Both the position numbers and the translations under genes were made by a program. The notes under the pieces are model-generated. The model worked only from the letters and a program-made list of their open reading frames with translations, had not been told where the DNA came from and did no database searches. Shown piece by piece: positions 1 to 12,000 of a stretch of DNA of 64,000 nt (within the stretch, counting starts at the first letter, position 1; each line of letters starts with the position of its first letter). The stretch is from Pseudeuparius sepicola (taxonomy: Eukaryota; Arthropoda; Insecta; Coleoptera; Anthribidae), in contig OY987298.1 of the NCBI GenBank assembly GCA_963920635.1, positions 106,459,309-106,523,308 of the forward strand, given 5' to 3'.

Positions 1-1316
1 TGTAGGAGGCAGAGAAATGGAGTTCTCTGGTAGGAGGCCATGCTCAGCAATCAGCATAATCATAAGTGGGAAATTGTTGTTTGTTATTTGCAACGATATA
101 GGAATTAGATAACTCAGGGTAATACCACAGACATAGATAGACAGATATAGGTCTGTGGTAATACAAATAACACGGTTTTATTTTGCTTCTACATTAGCGG
201 GTCGGGAGAAGAAGACGAGGTAATTTGTTTACATATTGGCATTTCTTAAATTCAGTCTTCCTATTAATAATAAATAGTAGTAATGCATATACAGGGTGAT
301 TCAGTTTTATTCTGCGACACTTTAACAGGTGATAGAAAACCAAAAAAATAACCGCACTTTCTTGTATAAACTATATCATTTTAAGGCCTTATAAAAAAGT
401 TACAGGATGTTATTAAGTTGTAAGAAATATGTGGACTTTATTGAATATTTACCAAACTAGTTGAGATATTTAAGTCATATTTGGTACACGTTATAACGGC
501 AAGGGTTAGCATAAAACCTGTTAATATCAATAAACACCTTGAACAACCAGTGGCGTAGCAGTGGGTCAGTAGTATAATTGTTTTTAGAAAAAAAATGAAC
601 GTCCTTGTATAGCAATATAAAATGTATTCAACTTCTTATGTAAATTTTAATTCTAAACAAAAATGTCCTCTTGGTAATTTTTCGTATGTGTCATATGGTT
701 TCATGGCAAATTTGATTTCTTGTATTATTTCAGGGTATTTCTCAAAAATTATCTAAAAAATTTGCTCCATAACTAACACTTAAAGTAGATATAATGTGTT
801 TGCTACTTTAAATAAAGTAACTTTTTCCAATAAAAAAAATAAAATTAAGGCTATACTTTTAAAGATACAGGGTCTAAAACATTTAAGGAAGTTATATAAC
901 AATTAATGTTACGGTCTGTATCTTGAAAAGCGAAACCTTGAATGGGTAAGTTTATTGGGAAAAGTTGCAGTATTTAAAGTAAGAAACAATTTTTTTTTAT
1001 TTTGAGTCTTACTTATGGAGCGAATTTTTAAGTTAATTTTTCAGAAATAAACTTTTCATAAATTTTTTTCTATCTTTAATAGGTATATAACGAGTTATAT
1101 AATATATCGTTGACTGAAGATTTGTTTACTATTGGGAATTCAAGCTAAGCGATACGCCACCTGGTGGCCAAATGTAGAACTAGTCTCAATGACATTCGTT
1201 TTTTCCTGTCCCATGTGTTTACATTATTTGTTTAGTGTTATTAAATTCAATATCTATGTGATATAGGAAGTTGGTGGATTTACCTGGATAGTACAAAGAA
1301 GACCAAGCAAAGGAAC
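1..1316. other. gene-free AT-rich stretch
   Basis: No coding signal is recognisable. A TACAGGGTG transposon-type end begins at 290, with the same leading bases as a partial copy at 63925. No matching opposite end was identified, so it may be a truncated element. Confidence 0.5.
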
Positions 1317-1439
1317 ATGGCTTCTAACAACGGTTATTGTGTGCCCCAGTGCAATTCCTGGGCCAAAAAGAACACTGAGAGAAAGTTAAGCTATGCGTTT
1401 CCTAGGAAAAACGCAGGAAAAGTTTATGTCGAGACTTGA
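1317..1439 (+). pseudogene. THAP zinc-finger N-terminal fragment
   Basis: An ATG opens a 40-codon frame beginning MASNNGYCVPQCNSWAKKN, followed by a short AFPR segment and then a TGA. The C-x3-C pair close to the N-terminus and the downstream FP dipeptide fit the start of a THAP (C2CH) DNA-binding domain. The frame stops before the tryptophan and the later Cys/His pair that a working THAP domain needs. No splice donor is obvious at the break. THAP domains are carried by P-element-type transposases and by many domesticated insect proteins. This piece sits directly upstream of a fold-back element, so a transposon relic is the most likely reading. Confidence 0.6.
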
Positions 1440-1596
1440 GACTAATAATGGGATAATAGAGTTAACTCAGACCGAGACTCAGGCAGATTTTTGTCTAAAA
1501 ACAAAAAACACAACAACCACAAAACAAACAAGTAGTAGTATTCATTTTTCAATGGACATGGCTCGATATAATGCCTTTTTTCTACGAAACCTTATA

Positions 1597-2246
1597 GACC
1601 GGGAGATAGTGACAGATTTTTTGGACGTGATTTTACTCAGTATGCCTTCCAAAGGGCATTATGTGGCACATATTCTTACAATATAACACATATAAATCAG
1701 AGAGTCATCCTGGGTTCTTCATGTGAAAAACTGAGTTTTCAATTATTCGAAAAATATGCGTTTTGATATGATTTTAGTTAGGCTGCCTTGTGTTTTAATA
1801 ATGAAGTTCAAAATAGAAAATTCCTCGGAAAACCATAGGCATACCGTTACGGTGGGTCCAAAGGGCTATTATTGCCAGGTGATCTTGTATTTTAATAATT
1901 AATTTTTTCACGTTTCATTGGCAGCCTGTTCAGAAACGTGGAAAAATTAATTTTTAAATACAAGTTCACGTGGCAATAATAGCCCTTTGGGCCCAGGCTA
2001 ACGGTATGCCTATAATTTTCCGAGGAATATTCTATTTTGAAGTTCATTATAAAACACATGGCATCCTGATTAAAATCATATCAAAACGCATATTTTTCGA
2101 ATAATTGAAAACTCAGTTTTTCACATGAAGAACCCAGGATGACTCTGATTCATACCTTATTATTGTGAGAATATGTGCCACATAATGCCCTTTGAAAGGC
2201 ATACTGAGTAAAATCACGTCCAAAAATCTGTCACTATCTCCCGGTC
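1597..2246. repeat. fold-back element, GACCG...GATAGTGACAG ends
   Basis: The left arm (1597 to about 1925) is the reverse complement of the right arm (about 1935 to 2246) with small differences, giving a near-complete palindrome of 650 bp. The ends read GACCGGGAGATAGTGACAG. The element at 14483-14974 has almost the same ends, so both belong to one family. No transposase is encoded. Confidence 0.85.
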
Positions 2247-2249
2247 CAA

Positions 2250-2935
2250 GTGGGGACGATCACCCGATCCATCGCCGCGGCCCCGATCAATGGGCGGCCA
2301 GCGCACTCGCCGATGGTGGCGCCGCCACACGATATAAAAAGGCTGCGGTCGCAGAGGAGGCTCTCTCTCATCACTCTTCTCTTGGAGCGCTACCAGCTCC
2401 GCTTCTGCCTGCTTCTTCTTCGGCCACTCGTGCCGATATATACCGGGCGAGTATTGGTAGGAAAGAAATCCGCAACACTTACGGTTGGAATGGCGAGAAT
2501 TCCCGGACCAACCACCTGCTAGAGCGCCCCTAAATAATAGTTTGAGACTAGGAAATTTTATAGTGTGCTACCGCACCGAATAGACGCGAATATAAGCTTT
2601 CTTTCTCAACACTTACGGTTGGAATGGCGAGAATTCCCGGACCAACCTCCTGCTAGAGCATTCCTGATCAAAATAAGAATAATAGTTTACGGCTAGGAAA
2701 TTTTAGAGCGTGCTACCGCACCGCATAAGCGCTAGTAGATTGTTTATCTAGAAGGTAGATCCTGCACTGCCTGATTAACGAGTCTTTCTTTCTTTGCTTA
2801 CAGATCGGTGGACCTCTCTGGGCCGGCGACGTCTATTTAATTTATTTTATTGTAAAATCATATATGCAAAAATTGTACAAAATAAACCGTGTTAATTTTG
2901 CTTAACATTCTTTATTTATACCCTATCCTCGACAA
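2250..2935 (+). repeat. GC-rich LTR-like or promoter-like block
   Basis: This block is much richer in G+C than its surroundings. It has a TATA-type box (ATATAAAAAGG, 2332 onward), then pyrimidine-rich sequence, two copies of a 134-bp unit, and a run with TTTATTTTATTG and AATAAA-like signals near the end. That order resembles an LTR of a retrotransposon (U3-R-U5). I could not find clean TG...CA ends or a target duplication. It could instead be a cut-down promoter region. Open frames here look accidental. Confidence 0.4.
2473..2745 (+). repeat. 134-bp tandem duplication
   Basis: Two adjacent copies begin CAACACTTACGGTTGGAATG at 2473 and 2607. They share over 50 identical bases at the start and a diverged second half (TAGGAAATTTTA, GTGCTACCGCACCG). 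Confidence 0.85.
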
Positions 2936-3169
2936 ACCACAGACCCCTGGAAAATATTTTCTCTGACGAAAGCTATCCCGGGTATAAAGCGGAGCATACC
3001 GCTCTAAAAAACTGGCGCCTGAGCAACCGTTTCACCGTAGATCAGATTTTCCCTTTCCTAGATAAAGGAGGCTATAAGGAAGCCCACCGGTGAGTACCAG
3101 AAAAGGGGAAAATCGGAAGTGAACGCAAATAGCGCTATATAATAATTTCAAACGTCATCGAAACACTTT

Positions 3170-3515
3170 CATTTTGGTAAAATCTGCTACTTGCGGCTGC
3201 GTCTATGGGGCGTACTCCGGCAAATTTTATTTCGGTGTTGTGAAAGTGACAGTGAAGGTTTTCCGGATCGTTCAAAAAGGTTCAAACTTTGGGCAGTGAA
3301 AATATTCGCGGGTTTTGTACGTTTCGTGAGTTTTACCGTTATTATCTGTGTTGTTCTTGTTCGTGTTATTAGTACCTAGTTATTCATTGTGCAAATGGGC
3401 TCGTTACTGACCTGGCCTTAAGTCACGGTTGCATTTTTTCTGCATTGATGCCAACTTAGGATGGCGAAATTACCAATTGACAGTCCCAGTGAGGGCTTCT
3501 TAAAATAATTTTACT
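3170..3515 (+). repeat. dispersed repeat, inverted partner at 54890-55230
   Basis: About 340 bp here is the reverse complement of 54890-55230 with few differences, running from GCGTCTATGGGGCG to the CCCAGTGAGGGCTTCTT end. The short open frames inside both copies are the same sequence and have no recognisable product. The 51-kb separation and opposite orientation point to a dispersed mobile repeat. Confidence 0.8.
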
Positions 3516-3548
3516 ATATCACCCGGCTCCGCGCGGCCATCATGACGC

Positions 3549-3967
3549 CTAGACCAGAGCATATAAAACAACCAGCAGTAACACTCCCCATTGCGGGAAA
3601 ATTCTGCGCACCTGTTCGCGCAGCCGCCATGTGGGCATAGATTCTGTCAAATTGATGCAGTGTCGGGGCGATTGGGCAATTCTTTTTTGGCTGTATGAGA
3701 GATATTACAGTGCCGTGGAGTGTGCTTTTTCGTAAATTGTGCTTTTTGATAGTATCTTTAATTAAAGAATCCCAGAAAGGAGTAAAAGCTGCTTTGTGCT
3801 TACCACACACTATATACTTTACTAATACTACTCTGTATTTCTGAATTGATTTTCCCGACTACACCTCTGACTTCTATTCCACCAATATGGCTCAAGGTCA
3901 TTGAATTTGCGGAGGATTTCTCAAGAGTAAGTTATACTGCTGGTTGTTTTATATGCTCTGCCTAGAC
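3549..3967. repeat. imperfect inverted-repeat element
   Basis: The bases around 3553-3585 (AGAGCATATAAAACAACCAG) recur as reverse complement at about 3932-3960, followed by matching CTAGACC. This suggests a small non-autonomous element about 420 bp long. The interior shows no coding sequence. Confidence 0.55.
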
Positions 3968-6745
3968 CTAGAAGAAGGATACAAAAGCAAGTAGGTACGG
4001 TACTCCGAAGGTTCCGCGATCGTTCGACAATAGGTTGAAATTTAACCAAAAAGCGTTGGAAAGTTTGATTGACGTCATACATTTTGTCACCCGACGACGG
4101 CATGCGCGAATCGGTACAAAATTGTTCCCACAAGGGATCGTACAAGTTAAGATGGCTCAATCAAATTTGAGGAAAACACATTTTAAAATTCGACCTGTAA
4201 ACCTGTAATAATTTGATTAAATACTTAAGCCCTCTGGTGACATAATACATTATAAGTTAACATATAACATAAGTCAATATGGTATCCAAATAGTAAATTC
4301 CATTGTAACCAAAAAATAAAACTTTTTTTGCAAAATGAAAAAATGGCAGTATACGTAAGACCAAAATTCGAAAAGAAAGGCATTTTAAATTTGAAAAACT
4401 TCTATATTTTGAGTTGCAACAAACGCAACCGACAAATTAATGTTCTTCAATTTAAAAAACTGCCATATTTGGTTTTGTTACTTTGGTCCTTAAACCGTAT
4501 ATTATATATTTCTTATCTATGTCCTTAAACAAAAGCGCAATAGCGCAAAGGACTCGAAGATATAAAATAAAAACGAGCAAAGATGTCTTACAACAACCAC
4601 AACTATATTTACTCTGCAACACCGAAGTCGAAAAGAGCTTATCAAACTGAAACAGATAGGTATCTAATTTAAAATTGCTGTATTTTGACTTAATTCTTAG
4701 TAGGTACTAACACTTTCGTGTTATAGCAAAACAGTTATTTATAAAAAATTCTTTGCTGCCCTGCGAACATTCATTACTATTACAGGCATATGTTTCACTG
4801 CGACGAAAGAAAAACATTCAGATATATTTTGTTACTATCGCAAGCATAATTTCTGCTGTGGTAGTAAAGTTTATTGCTGTGGTAGTAAAGATTATTATAA
4901 AGAGAAGCTCTTGGGAGCGAAGTGCGCGTGCGTGCCGCGCCTTAGGACGCCCGTGGTTCCATCCGCCGCGTCCTCGCCGGTGCCGCAGCGCATCGCGCAT
5001 CAGTTGCATTCGGGCATAGTTTAGGTAATTATAATTGTTTATATACCTATTCGTGATTCGGGCTTCGTTTGAGGGTGGATGGTGTGATAAGCATTGGCAG
5101 ACCGGGGACCGTCATTGTGGTAATAAAATGCATGTAGATAACGTCTAGTATAAGTTATCAGTGTCCTTCAAAAAATTTTTACTAATAATTTATTTTGAAA
5201 TTCAGCTTAGGCGTTAGCTTTTGCTTTAAAAATGTTAAAAAATGGCCTACTCAAACGCGGTCACATGACTTTCGCTATCTGTCAAAAATGGCATTAAACA
5301 ATTGCTTAAAATGGTCTTATTTCTTAAAATTTCAAAACGTTTTACTAGAAAAAGTTGTTTCTTTCTCAATTTTACATAAGTATGCCAGATTTGAACGTTC
5401 TGTTAAAATATTTAGTTTTTTTGCCAATAGGTATTGGCAAAAACATAATATCTACTTATTTAGGAAATTTCTGAAACCGAACATGTAACTTTCTATCTAT
5501 ATCACTAGTTTTGTCATTGTACTAACTTTTTATTTATAAATAACAATAAAAATATGTCAAAAGAAAGTTTTTGAATGACACTATAGATTCAATAAATAAA
5601 AAACAGCTATAAATGATAAATAAATATTTATTTCTCTAAATTTTTCAAAACGTCACTTTGATATTAGATATATGCTTTAATTTGAACAAAAATAACGAGA
5701 ATTATCGTTCCTTTGTTAATATTTATTAAGAAAAAAAAATAAATTTAATGTTTGACATTAATATCTGTTGTTTATACATAGGTATATTTTATAATATACT
5801 GATATTATGTATTATATTAGTATTAGTCATAAACTGTTAATATTTTTGTCATTTCCACACAAAGGTTTGTGATATACCTTGATATAAGTATTGATTGTTT
5901 TTAACTTTTTTAGACTGACGGTTAATAGTCAGAGTATATAGCTATTCTTCTAAATTAAGAATAAAGTGTATTTTCTTGAATAAATATTCTATTATTTTTA
6001 ACGACCTTTAGCTCCCATGATAACAATACCTATCTATTATAAAAATCTATACTTAATGATCCAAAAAGTACCAAAGTGTGAAAGTTACCTACTTCCGTGC
6101 TACTGCTGTTTTTGTAAAATGTATGTAGAGGTAAGTATATAGAAAAGATATTATTTTTGTTGAAATTAGGACATTTAATAAATATATGGGCTCTATAATA
6201 TTTAACTCGAATTTTTTCGAAATACTAATTTCAATATTATCAACATTTTTAGCAGGTGAGGTATAATAAGAGTTCTATTTCCCTGTTAGTGAGGCTTTTT
6301 GGTAACCTTACAGGGTGTTTCAAATTCGATACTCACCATTGGGATCTTAGGAACTAACTATTAGCCCATTTAGACTACTTAATATGGAGAAAAATATGGA
6401 GAAAATTAAAATATTTTAATATGTCACAACATGTTATGTTTTCCAAGATCCAAATGTTATAACATTTGGGTAGCAAAGTGAACTCTTTTATCGCAGCAAA
6501 GTTTTTGCTTAGCGCCTATGTTGCCAAATTTTTTAGCTGGGGCAGCGAAAAACTTGCGATGAAAAAATTTAGTTTTAAAATGGCCTTATTAAAAAATATG
6601 GCGGATTATGTAGGTACTACAGGAAAATTGATAATGCAATAATTAGAAATGTGGCTAAACAATAATACAATAATTAGAAATGTGGCTCTTTATTTATGTT
6701 AATCGTTTTTACTTGTGGTTGTTTTGCAAACCAAATTACTTTGTG
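3968..6745. other. gene-free AT-rich stretch
   Basis: I see no coding or RNA gene. There is a 14-base tandem CTGTGGTAGTAAAG near 4856-4885, a short GC-rich patch at 4915-5015, and an isolated TACAGGGTG end at 6309. Open frames are short and compositionally random. Confidence 0.5.
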
Positions 6746-7212
6746 GGGTAGACTGGGGCAAGTGTATAAATGGGGTAAGTGTAAAACAGGTGTCCAAAAG
6801 AAGAAAAATATTAATATAGGAAACAGATTAGTTACCCATAGCATTAAATTATACGCCCTGAAAGCCTATCAACAAGCAAAGCATCAATATGTATTTTTGG
6901 TTGCCTAGCATTTTTTTGTAAATACTAACCTCTAGCTGTCACTTCGATTTTAAGGATAACGCATTTCAAAAATCCTTAATTTTCAAGTAAAAAAGGTAAG
7001 TTCCTTTTGGTTTCTTGTATTCATATTATCTAACAAACAATGTTTTAGAGGCTCACTAATAAATTATCCATTTAAATTAAAATTTAGAAGCATTCTAGGT
7101 AGTTTTACACTTACCCCTTCAAATATAAGGCAAGGGGCAAGTGTAAACATACTATAGAACAACACACTATAGAACCCATTTCTCTACACTGCTAATTCAC
7201 GAAGTTCTTATT

Positions 7213-7453
7213 ATACCGTACTTTCACCGTTTTAGTAGACATTGCCATGGCTGGGCGGCGCGCCGCCGTGTATTCGGCTAGGTTCGTCAGACGTTGGCGG
7301 GGGGCGGGGCGTGTTTTTTGCTCGCAAAACTCGACTGATAAGCGGTGCGGGACTACTGTGTACTCCCCCCGCGAACGACTGACAAACCTAGCTGGACTCA
7401 CGGCGACGCGCGGCCTATTCCTCTATGTCTACCAAAACGGTGAAAGTACGGTA
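7213..7453. repeat. nested GC-rich MITE
   Basis: The ends ATACCGTACTTTCACCGTTTT and its inverse bound a 240-bp insert that is strongly G+C-rich inside an A+T-rich host element. The interior is an imperfect hairpin. Overlapping open frames on both strands are a by-product of the symmetry. Confidence 0.7.
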
Positions 7454-7752
7454 TAGGTACCTAAGAGACACTATTTTTAAATATTATAATTTTTATTTAC
7501 TTAGTTAATTTTTTTTATTTATTTTTAACATACTTAAATATAAATACTTAATTGCCTTTTAGGACAGAAATAAGTTATTTTATTTTTGCGACGAAATGGA
7601 TAAGCTCTGTTATACGACAGAAAAGTTTGTAACTTATTTTATAATAAAGATATTTGTTTGATTCAAAGTGTTATGTGTTTGTGTTGATTATGGCAATGTT
7701 TTACACTTACCCCAGTGAAAATAGAAACACACTCTGTAGTGTTTCCTGACCC

Positions 7753-7789
7753 ATTTTACACTTACCCCTTGTTGGGGTAAGTGTAAAAT
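7753..7789. repeat. perfect hairpin of the CACTTACCCC motif
   Basis: ATTTTACACTTACCCC is followed by a 5-base loop and its exact reverse complement. It lies within the 6746-7985 element and may be a protein-binding or structural site of that element. Confidence 0.8.
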
Positions 7790-8751
7790 GTCGGACACCA
7801 AAATATTTTTTTTATCATAACTTGAACTCAATGTTAGCTCGTTCTTTCATGTTGCAGCATAAGACATATAAATCCCTAAGAAGTCCGTCCAGCAAAAACA
7901 AATGTTCTAAGTAAACTGTAAATATTTTTTTCCCTACTGAATGATACACTCTTAATTTTTGCTTGACACTTACCCCAATCTACCCTATACCTTTGTAAGT
8001 AGCGTACCGACTTTCAAAAATTTCTTCTTATTGGATTAAATAATTCCTTGTCGGGGCCCCACATTTTCATGCGGCACCCGGCCCCGCAAAATCTTGAGCC
8101 GGTCCTAATCAGCCCCCCCTAAAAATACGACCTAGTTACGTCTATGGTTATGGCAGCTTATTGAACTTAAAGAGGCATTTGCACAACTTGTGTTTTTTAG
8201 TTCCTATTTTGCTCAACTTTGACAACCTGCAGAATGGAACTCTCTCCATATTTTTCGTGTCAATTTAGTACATAGGCTTTTTGGGGTGTCCTGATGAATG
8301 CTGTGGTGTCAGATTTTGAATAAAAAATCACTAAATGTTTTTTTTTAATCGGTGGTATAAAAAACTGTAGCTGGCTCTAGATTTGCATTTTGAAAATGGT
8401 GGGAAACTCAAAAGAAGCGATTTTTGAAGGCATTTCAAACTCAAAAATTCAGGTGATTATCTACAAAAAAATAATATTTTATGGATTTGTATAAGTTTAA
8501 AAGTATATATGTATGTATTTTTAAGTGCCCTTAGCCCTTATTATATAATTGACCTCCGTTACTAAAGAGATTATGCCGATATTTCCTCTTTTTATTTGAA
8601 CCCTAAGAATCCTTAGCCCACATTAATCTTATATATTCCACCGCGACGGGCCTTTACATTCGAGACAACGCTGCGAGAGTAATTTTAACCCCGCCAAATG
8701 GCAGTCGAATTCTTGGGTGACGCGCCGCTCGCACACATGCATTCATAAGTG

Positions 8752-8756
8752 TCAGT
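8752..8756 (+). promoter_or_regulatory. candidate arthropod initiator (TCAGT)
   Basis: TCAGT matches the arthropod initiator consensus and lies 147 bases before the GPCR start codon, in a locally GC-richer stretch that would form the 5' leader. Within that leader ATG at 8829 opens a 14-codon upstream frame closing at a TAG near 8873, which could dampen translation. A five-base match is weak evidence on its own. Confidence 0.25.
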
Positions 8757-8898
8757 CCCCTTCCAGCAAGACTTTTGTTCCTTTTGTATCATTTCTCGGC
8801 ACACAGCAAATTATACTAAGTTATCAACATGCGGCACCGGATCATAATACCCGCGGTAGCCTCTCGTTATTAGACGCGCTCACCTCAAACCAAAAGAA

Positions 8899-9055
8899 AT
8901 GGAGAACAACACCAACCAAACCGCATTGCCTTTTTTGTCTGTCGACAACAGTTTGGTGTCAGCTTGGTTCATCTATTGCTATGTTGCATCAATTTCTTTT
9001 GGGACGGCTGTCTGTGTTATGCAGAGTGCTTGTTTGTTGTTCCGAAAAAAGACAA
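8899..9055 (+). CDS. GPCR exon 1: N-terminus and TM1
   Basis: ATG at 8899 starts MENNTNQTALPF, a short glycosylatable outer tail. A hydrophobic span of about 26 residues (roughly 19-45) follows and ends at LLFRKKT, a positive-inside border. The frame upstream of the ATG is closed. The exon ends ACAA before GTGAGT, a good donor. Read on its own it would look like a 71-residue orphan frame running into the intron. Confidence 0.75.
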
Positions 9056-12000
9056 GTGAGTATTTACATTTGCAGTATAATGACAATAAATACGTGTTAA
9101 GTTTGATTTTTTAAATCAAGAACGAATCAAAATATCGGGACTTCATAACAGAATCTTGTAAATAGCGCAACTTTTGTCCAACTTGACCGATGTGTCTTTC
9201 ACATAGTTTCCGGATATACTAATAGATAAAGGGAGTGGATAAAGGTCCGCGAGTCGCGGATCTTTAGTGTATTTTTTAAAGGTCCGCGACTCGCGGATCT
9301 TTAGTGTATTTTTTAAAGGTCCGCGACTGGCTGATCTTTAGTGTATTTTTTAAAGGTCCGCGACTCGCGGACCTTTAGTGTATTTTTTAAAAGTCCGCGA
9401 GTCACGGATCTTTAGAAAGATTACAGAACATAAGTAGGTAGGGATATAATAAATTGTGATAAGCCAAGAAAATGTGGACAAAATTCCTGATTAAAAAAAG
9501 ATGAAAAAATGTACAAATTTAAAGACAATTTCAAATTATGAAAATAGCAAATAGCAGAAAACAGGTAGGTATTTAATACCTACCTGTTTTCTGCTATTTG
9601 TGACAAAAATAAAATCGTAATAAGGTTTTTCTACGGCCATTTAATTTGTCCTTTATAGGTATGGGTGTTTTTGAAAGGGTAATAAGACAAGTATTAATAC
9701 TTCACTCACTTTTATATTTTTTTATTAAAATAAAAGGTATCTTTGTTACAATAAAAATATATCTATAACATTTTAACATAAATTAAAATCTTAAGAAAAA
9801 AAATACTTAGGTAAGTTTAAACACCGGGGTTAACCAAACCACATAGGACAAGATGCCTATTATCATAGTTAAATCAACTTATTTAACTATAGGTATCCTA
9901 TTATCACAAAATAGCCTTACGTGTGGCTATTCTGTGCTATTATTCTTTACAACTCTCACAAAACCATGTTTTTGACTTTGGCATTTTAACTAATGCAGTG
10001 CACATTTTGTGCATCCATTTTAAACATGAATCACATCTAATACTTGCTTGACTTTCATCGAAAATAACTAAGTTGCATATTCGACAATAATACTTTGCAG
10101 TTATTTTCTTCTCTGCCACAAATTCTTGAAGTAAAATAAATGCCGCAGAAGTAAAATACTCTTCAATTTCAGCTAAACATACTTCTTCCTCAAACAATGT
10201 ACAATCAAATGTTGTAACTTGTCTTATCATCTCTTCGTTTACAAAAAGGTTTCCGGAAAGAACTTTATTAATAATTTCTTGGTCATGCAAAATAGCGAGT
10301 AATAAACAGTGTGTCCCAGGATAAGTGAAACGAGAGGTGTAAAAGACCAAAAATTTTCGAGTTCGAATTTGGCCATTTGGGGTCCAGGCCTGCTTGCCTA
10401 GAAAATAATTTTCACTATATTTTAAATTTTGAAAAATCAAGTAGGCCCTGACAGGAACGATTTATTTATTTTCTGTGTAGGTTAAGTGCCCTTTCTCGAC
10501 AAGATATCGAAAAATTTCATTAGAAAAAGTTGCTTAGAATTGAAAACTATGACTGTGTCAGTTTTTAAAATAATTGGCCTACTTTGATTTTTGTCCATTT
10601 TATTTCCTATAAGTAGGTGAACTCTCCTTGTCGTTTAAAATATCGAAAAATTTCATTAGAAAAAGTTATTCAGAATAAAAAAAGTATGCAAGACTGCGAA
10701 ATTTGGACTCAATCTGCCTACTATGATTTGTTATTGTTACAAGAAATAAAGTGGACAAAAATCAAAGTAGGCCAATTATTTGCAAAATTGACACAGGGTC
10801 ATAGTTTTCAATTCCAAGCAACTTTTTCTAATGAAATTTTTCGATATTTTAAACGACAACGATAGTTTACCTACCTATAGGAAATAAAATGGTCGAAAAT
10901 CAAAGTAGGCCAATTATTTTGAAAATTGGCATGGAGACATAATTTTCAATTCTCAGCCACTTTTTCTAATGAAATTTTTCGATATCTTGTCCAGAAAGGG
11001 CACTTAACCTACACAGAAAATAAATAAATCGTTCCTGTCAGGGCCTACTTTATTTTTCAAAATTAAAAATATGGTGAAAATTATTTTCTAGGCAAGCGGG
11101 CCTGGACCACAAATGGCCAAATTCGAACTCGAAAATTTTTGGTCTTTTATACCTCTCGTTTCACTTATCCTGTATATAATAAAATATAATAATTAAAGAC
11201 AAAGGTTAGACAAGCGTCTAGAGTCTGGCTATGGACTTTTCAACCGGCCAATCATAGGCCGCGTCAATATGAGAATACTTAAATCTGATTGTAATAACTG
11301 CTGAGAAATGAGCAAAGTGATATTCATTGTCAAAGTGAAGTAGGCATCGGGCGTAATACGTCATTTCGCGGAAAGTCTAGTCATTACAGGCATTGCGGGC
11401 AAAAGCTGTAATAAAATAACTATTACCTTGTTTGACTCAAATTTTGCGTCATTTCAAGGATTGCCCTTGCCCTTGTTAGTCAAACAGAGTAATCGGTCGG
11501 ACCATTGAACGTTACAGCGTCTGACTGCCGTTTGTTCAGTCATTTGTTGAAAATTTGTAGAATTTGACTGAACAAACGGCAGTCAGACGCTGTAACGGCC
11601 GATTACTCTGCTTGACTAACAAGGGCAATCCTTGAAATGACGCAAAATTTGAGTCAAACAAGGTAATAGTTATTTTATTACAGCCTTTGCCGGCAATACG
11701 TGTAATGACTAGACATTCCGCGAAATGACCTATTACGCCCGATGCCTACGACATATATATGTATAATAAGTCTGTACAAAAACGTCAACAACCGCGAACC
11801 GCTGGATTTCGAAATTTCTTTCGACGACGGCCGCCTGTGATTGGCCGGTTGAAAAAGTCCATTGCCAGACTCTAGACGCTTGTAAAGGTTAGTCGTTGTG
11901 TTATATCCTATGAATAGGTAGGTAGTGACAATATAATATTTTCCAAACTTACCTTATTATAATTCTTATTAAATTATTACACAGTACAGAGCAATAAAGA

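Larger units (their letters stand above)
6746..7985. mobile_element. TIR element with CACTTACCCC motifs
   Basis: The left end reads GGGTAGACTGGGGCAAGTGT. The right end is its near-perfect inverse (ACACTTACCCCAATCTACCC), giving a 1.24-kb element. The word ACACTTACCCC or its complement recurs inside at about 6773, 7105, 7130, 7708, 7760 and 7777. No transposase is readable, and a second GC-rich element is nested at 7213-7453. The target duplication is unclear. Confidence 0.65.

Noticed and set aside
5195..5488. 97-codon + frame
   Set aside because: The composition is that of random AT-rich DNA, with no ATG context, splice sites or family resemblance.
7192..7456. Overlapping 69-codon frames on both strands
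   Set aside because: They come from the near-symmetry of a GC-rich hairpin MITE, not from coding sequence.
9241..9414. CRISPR-like array of 37-bp repeats
   Set aside because: The units are contiguous palindromes without unique spacers, and the genome is eukaryotic. They are transposon end repeats.
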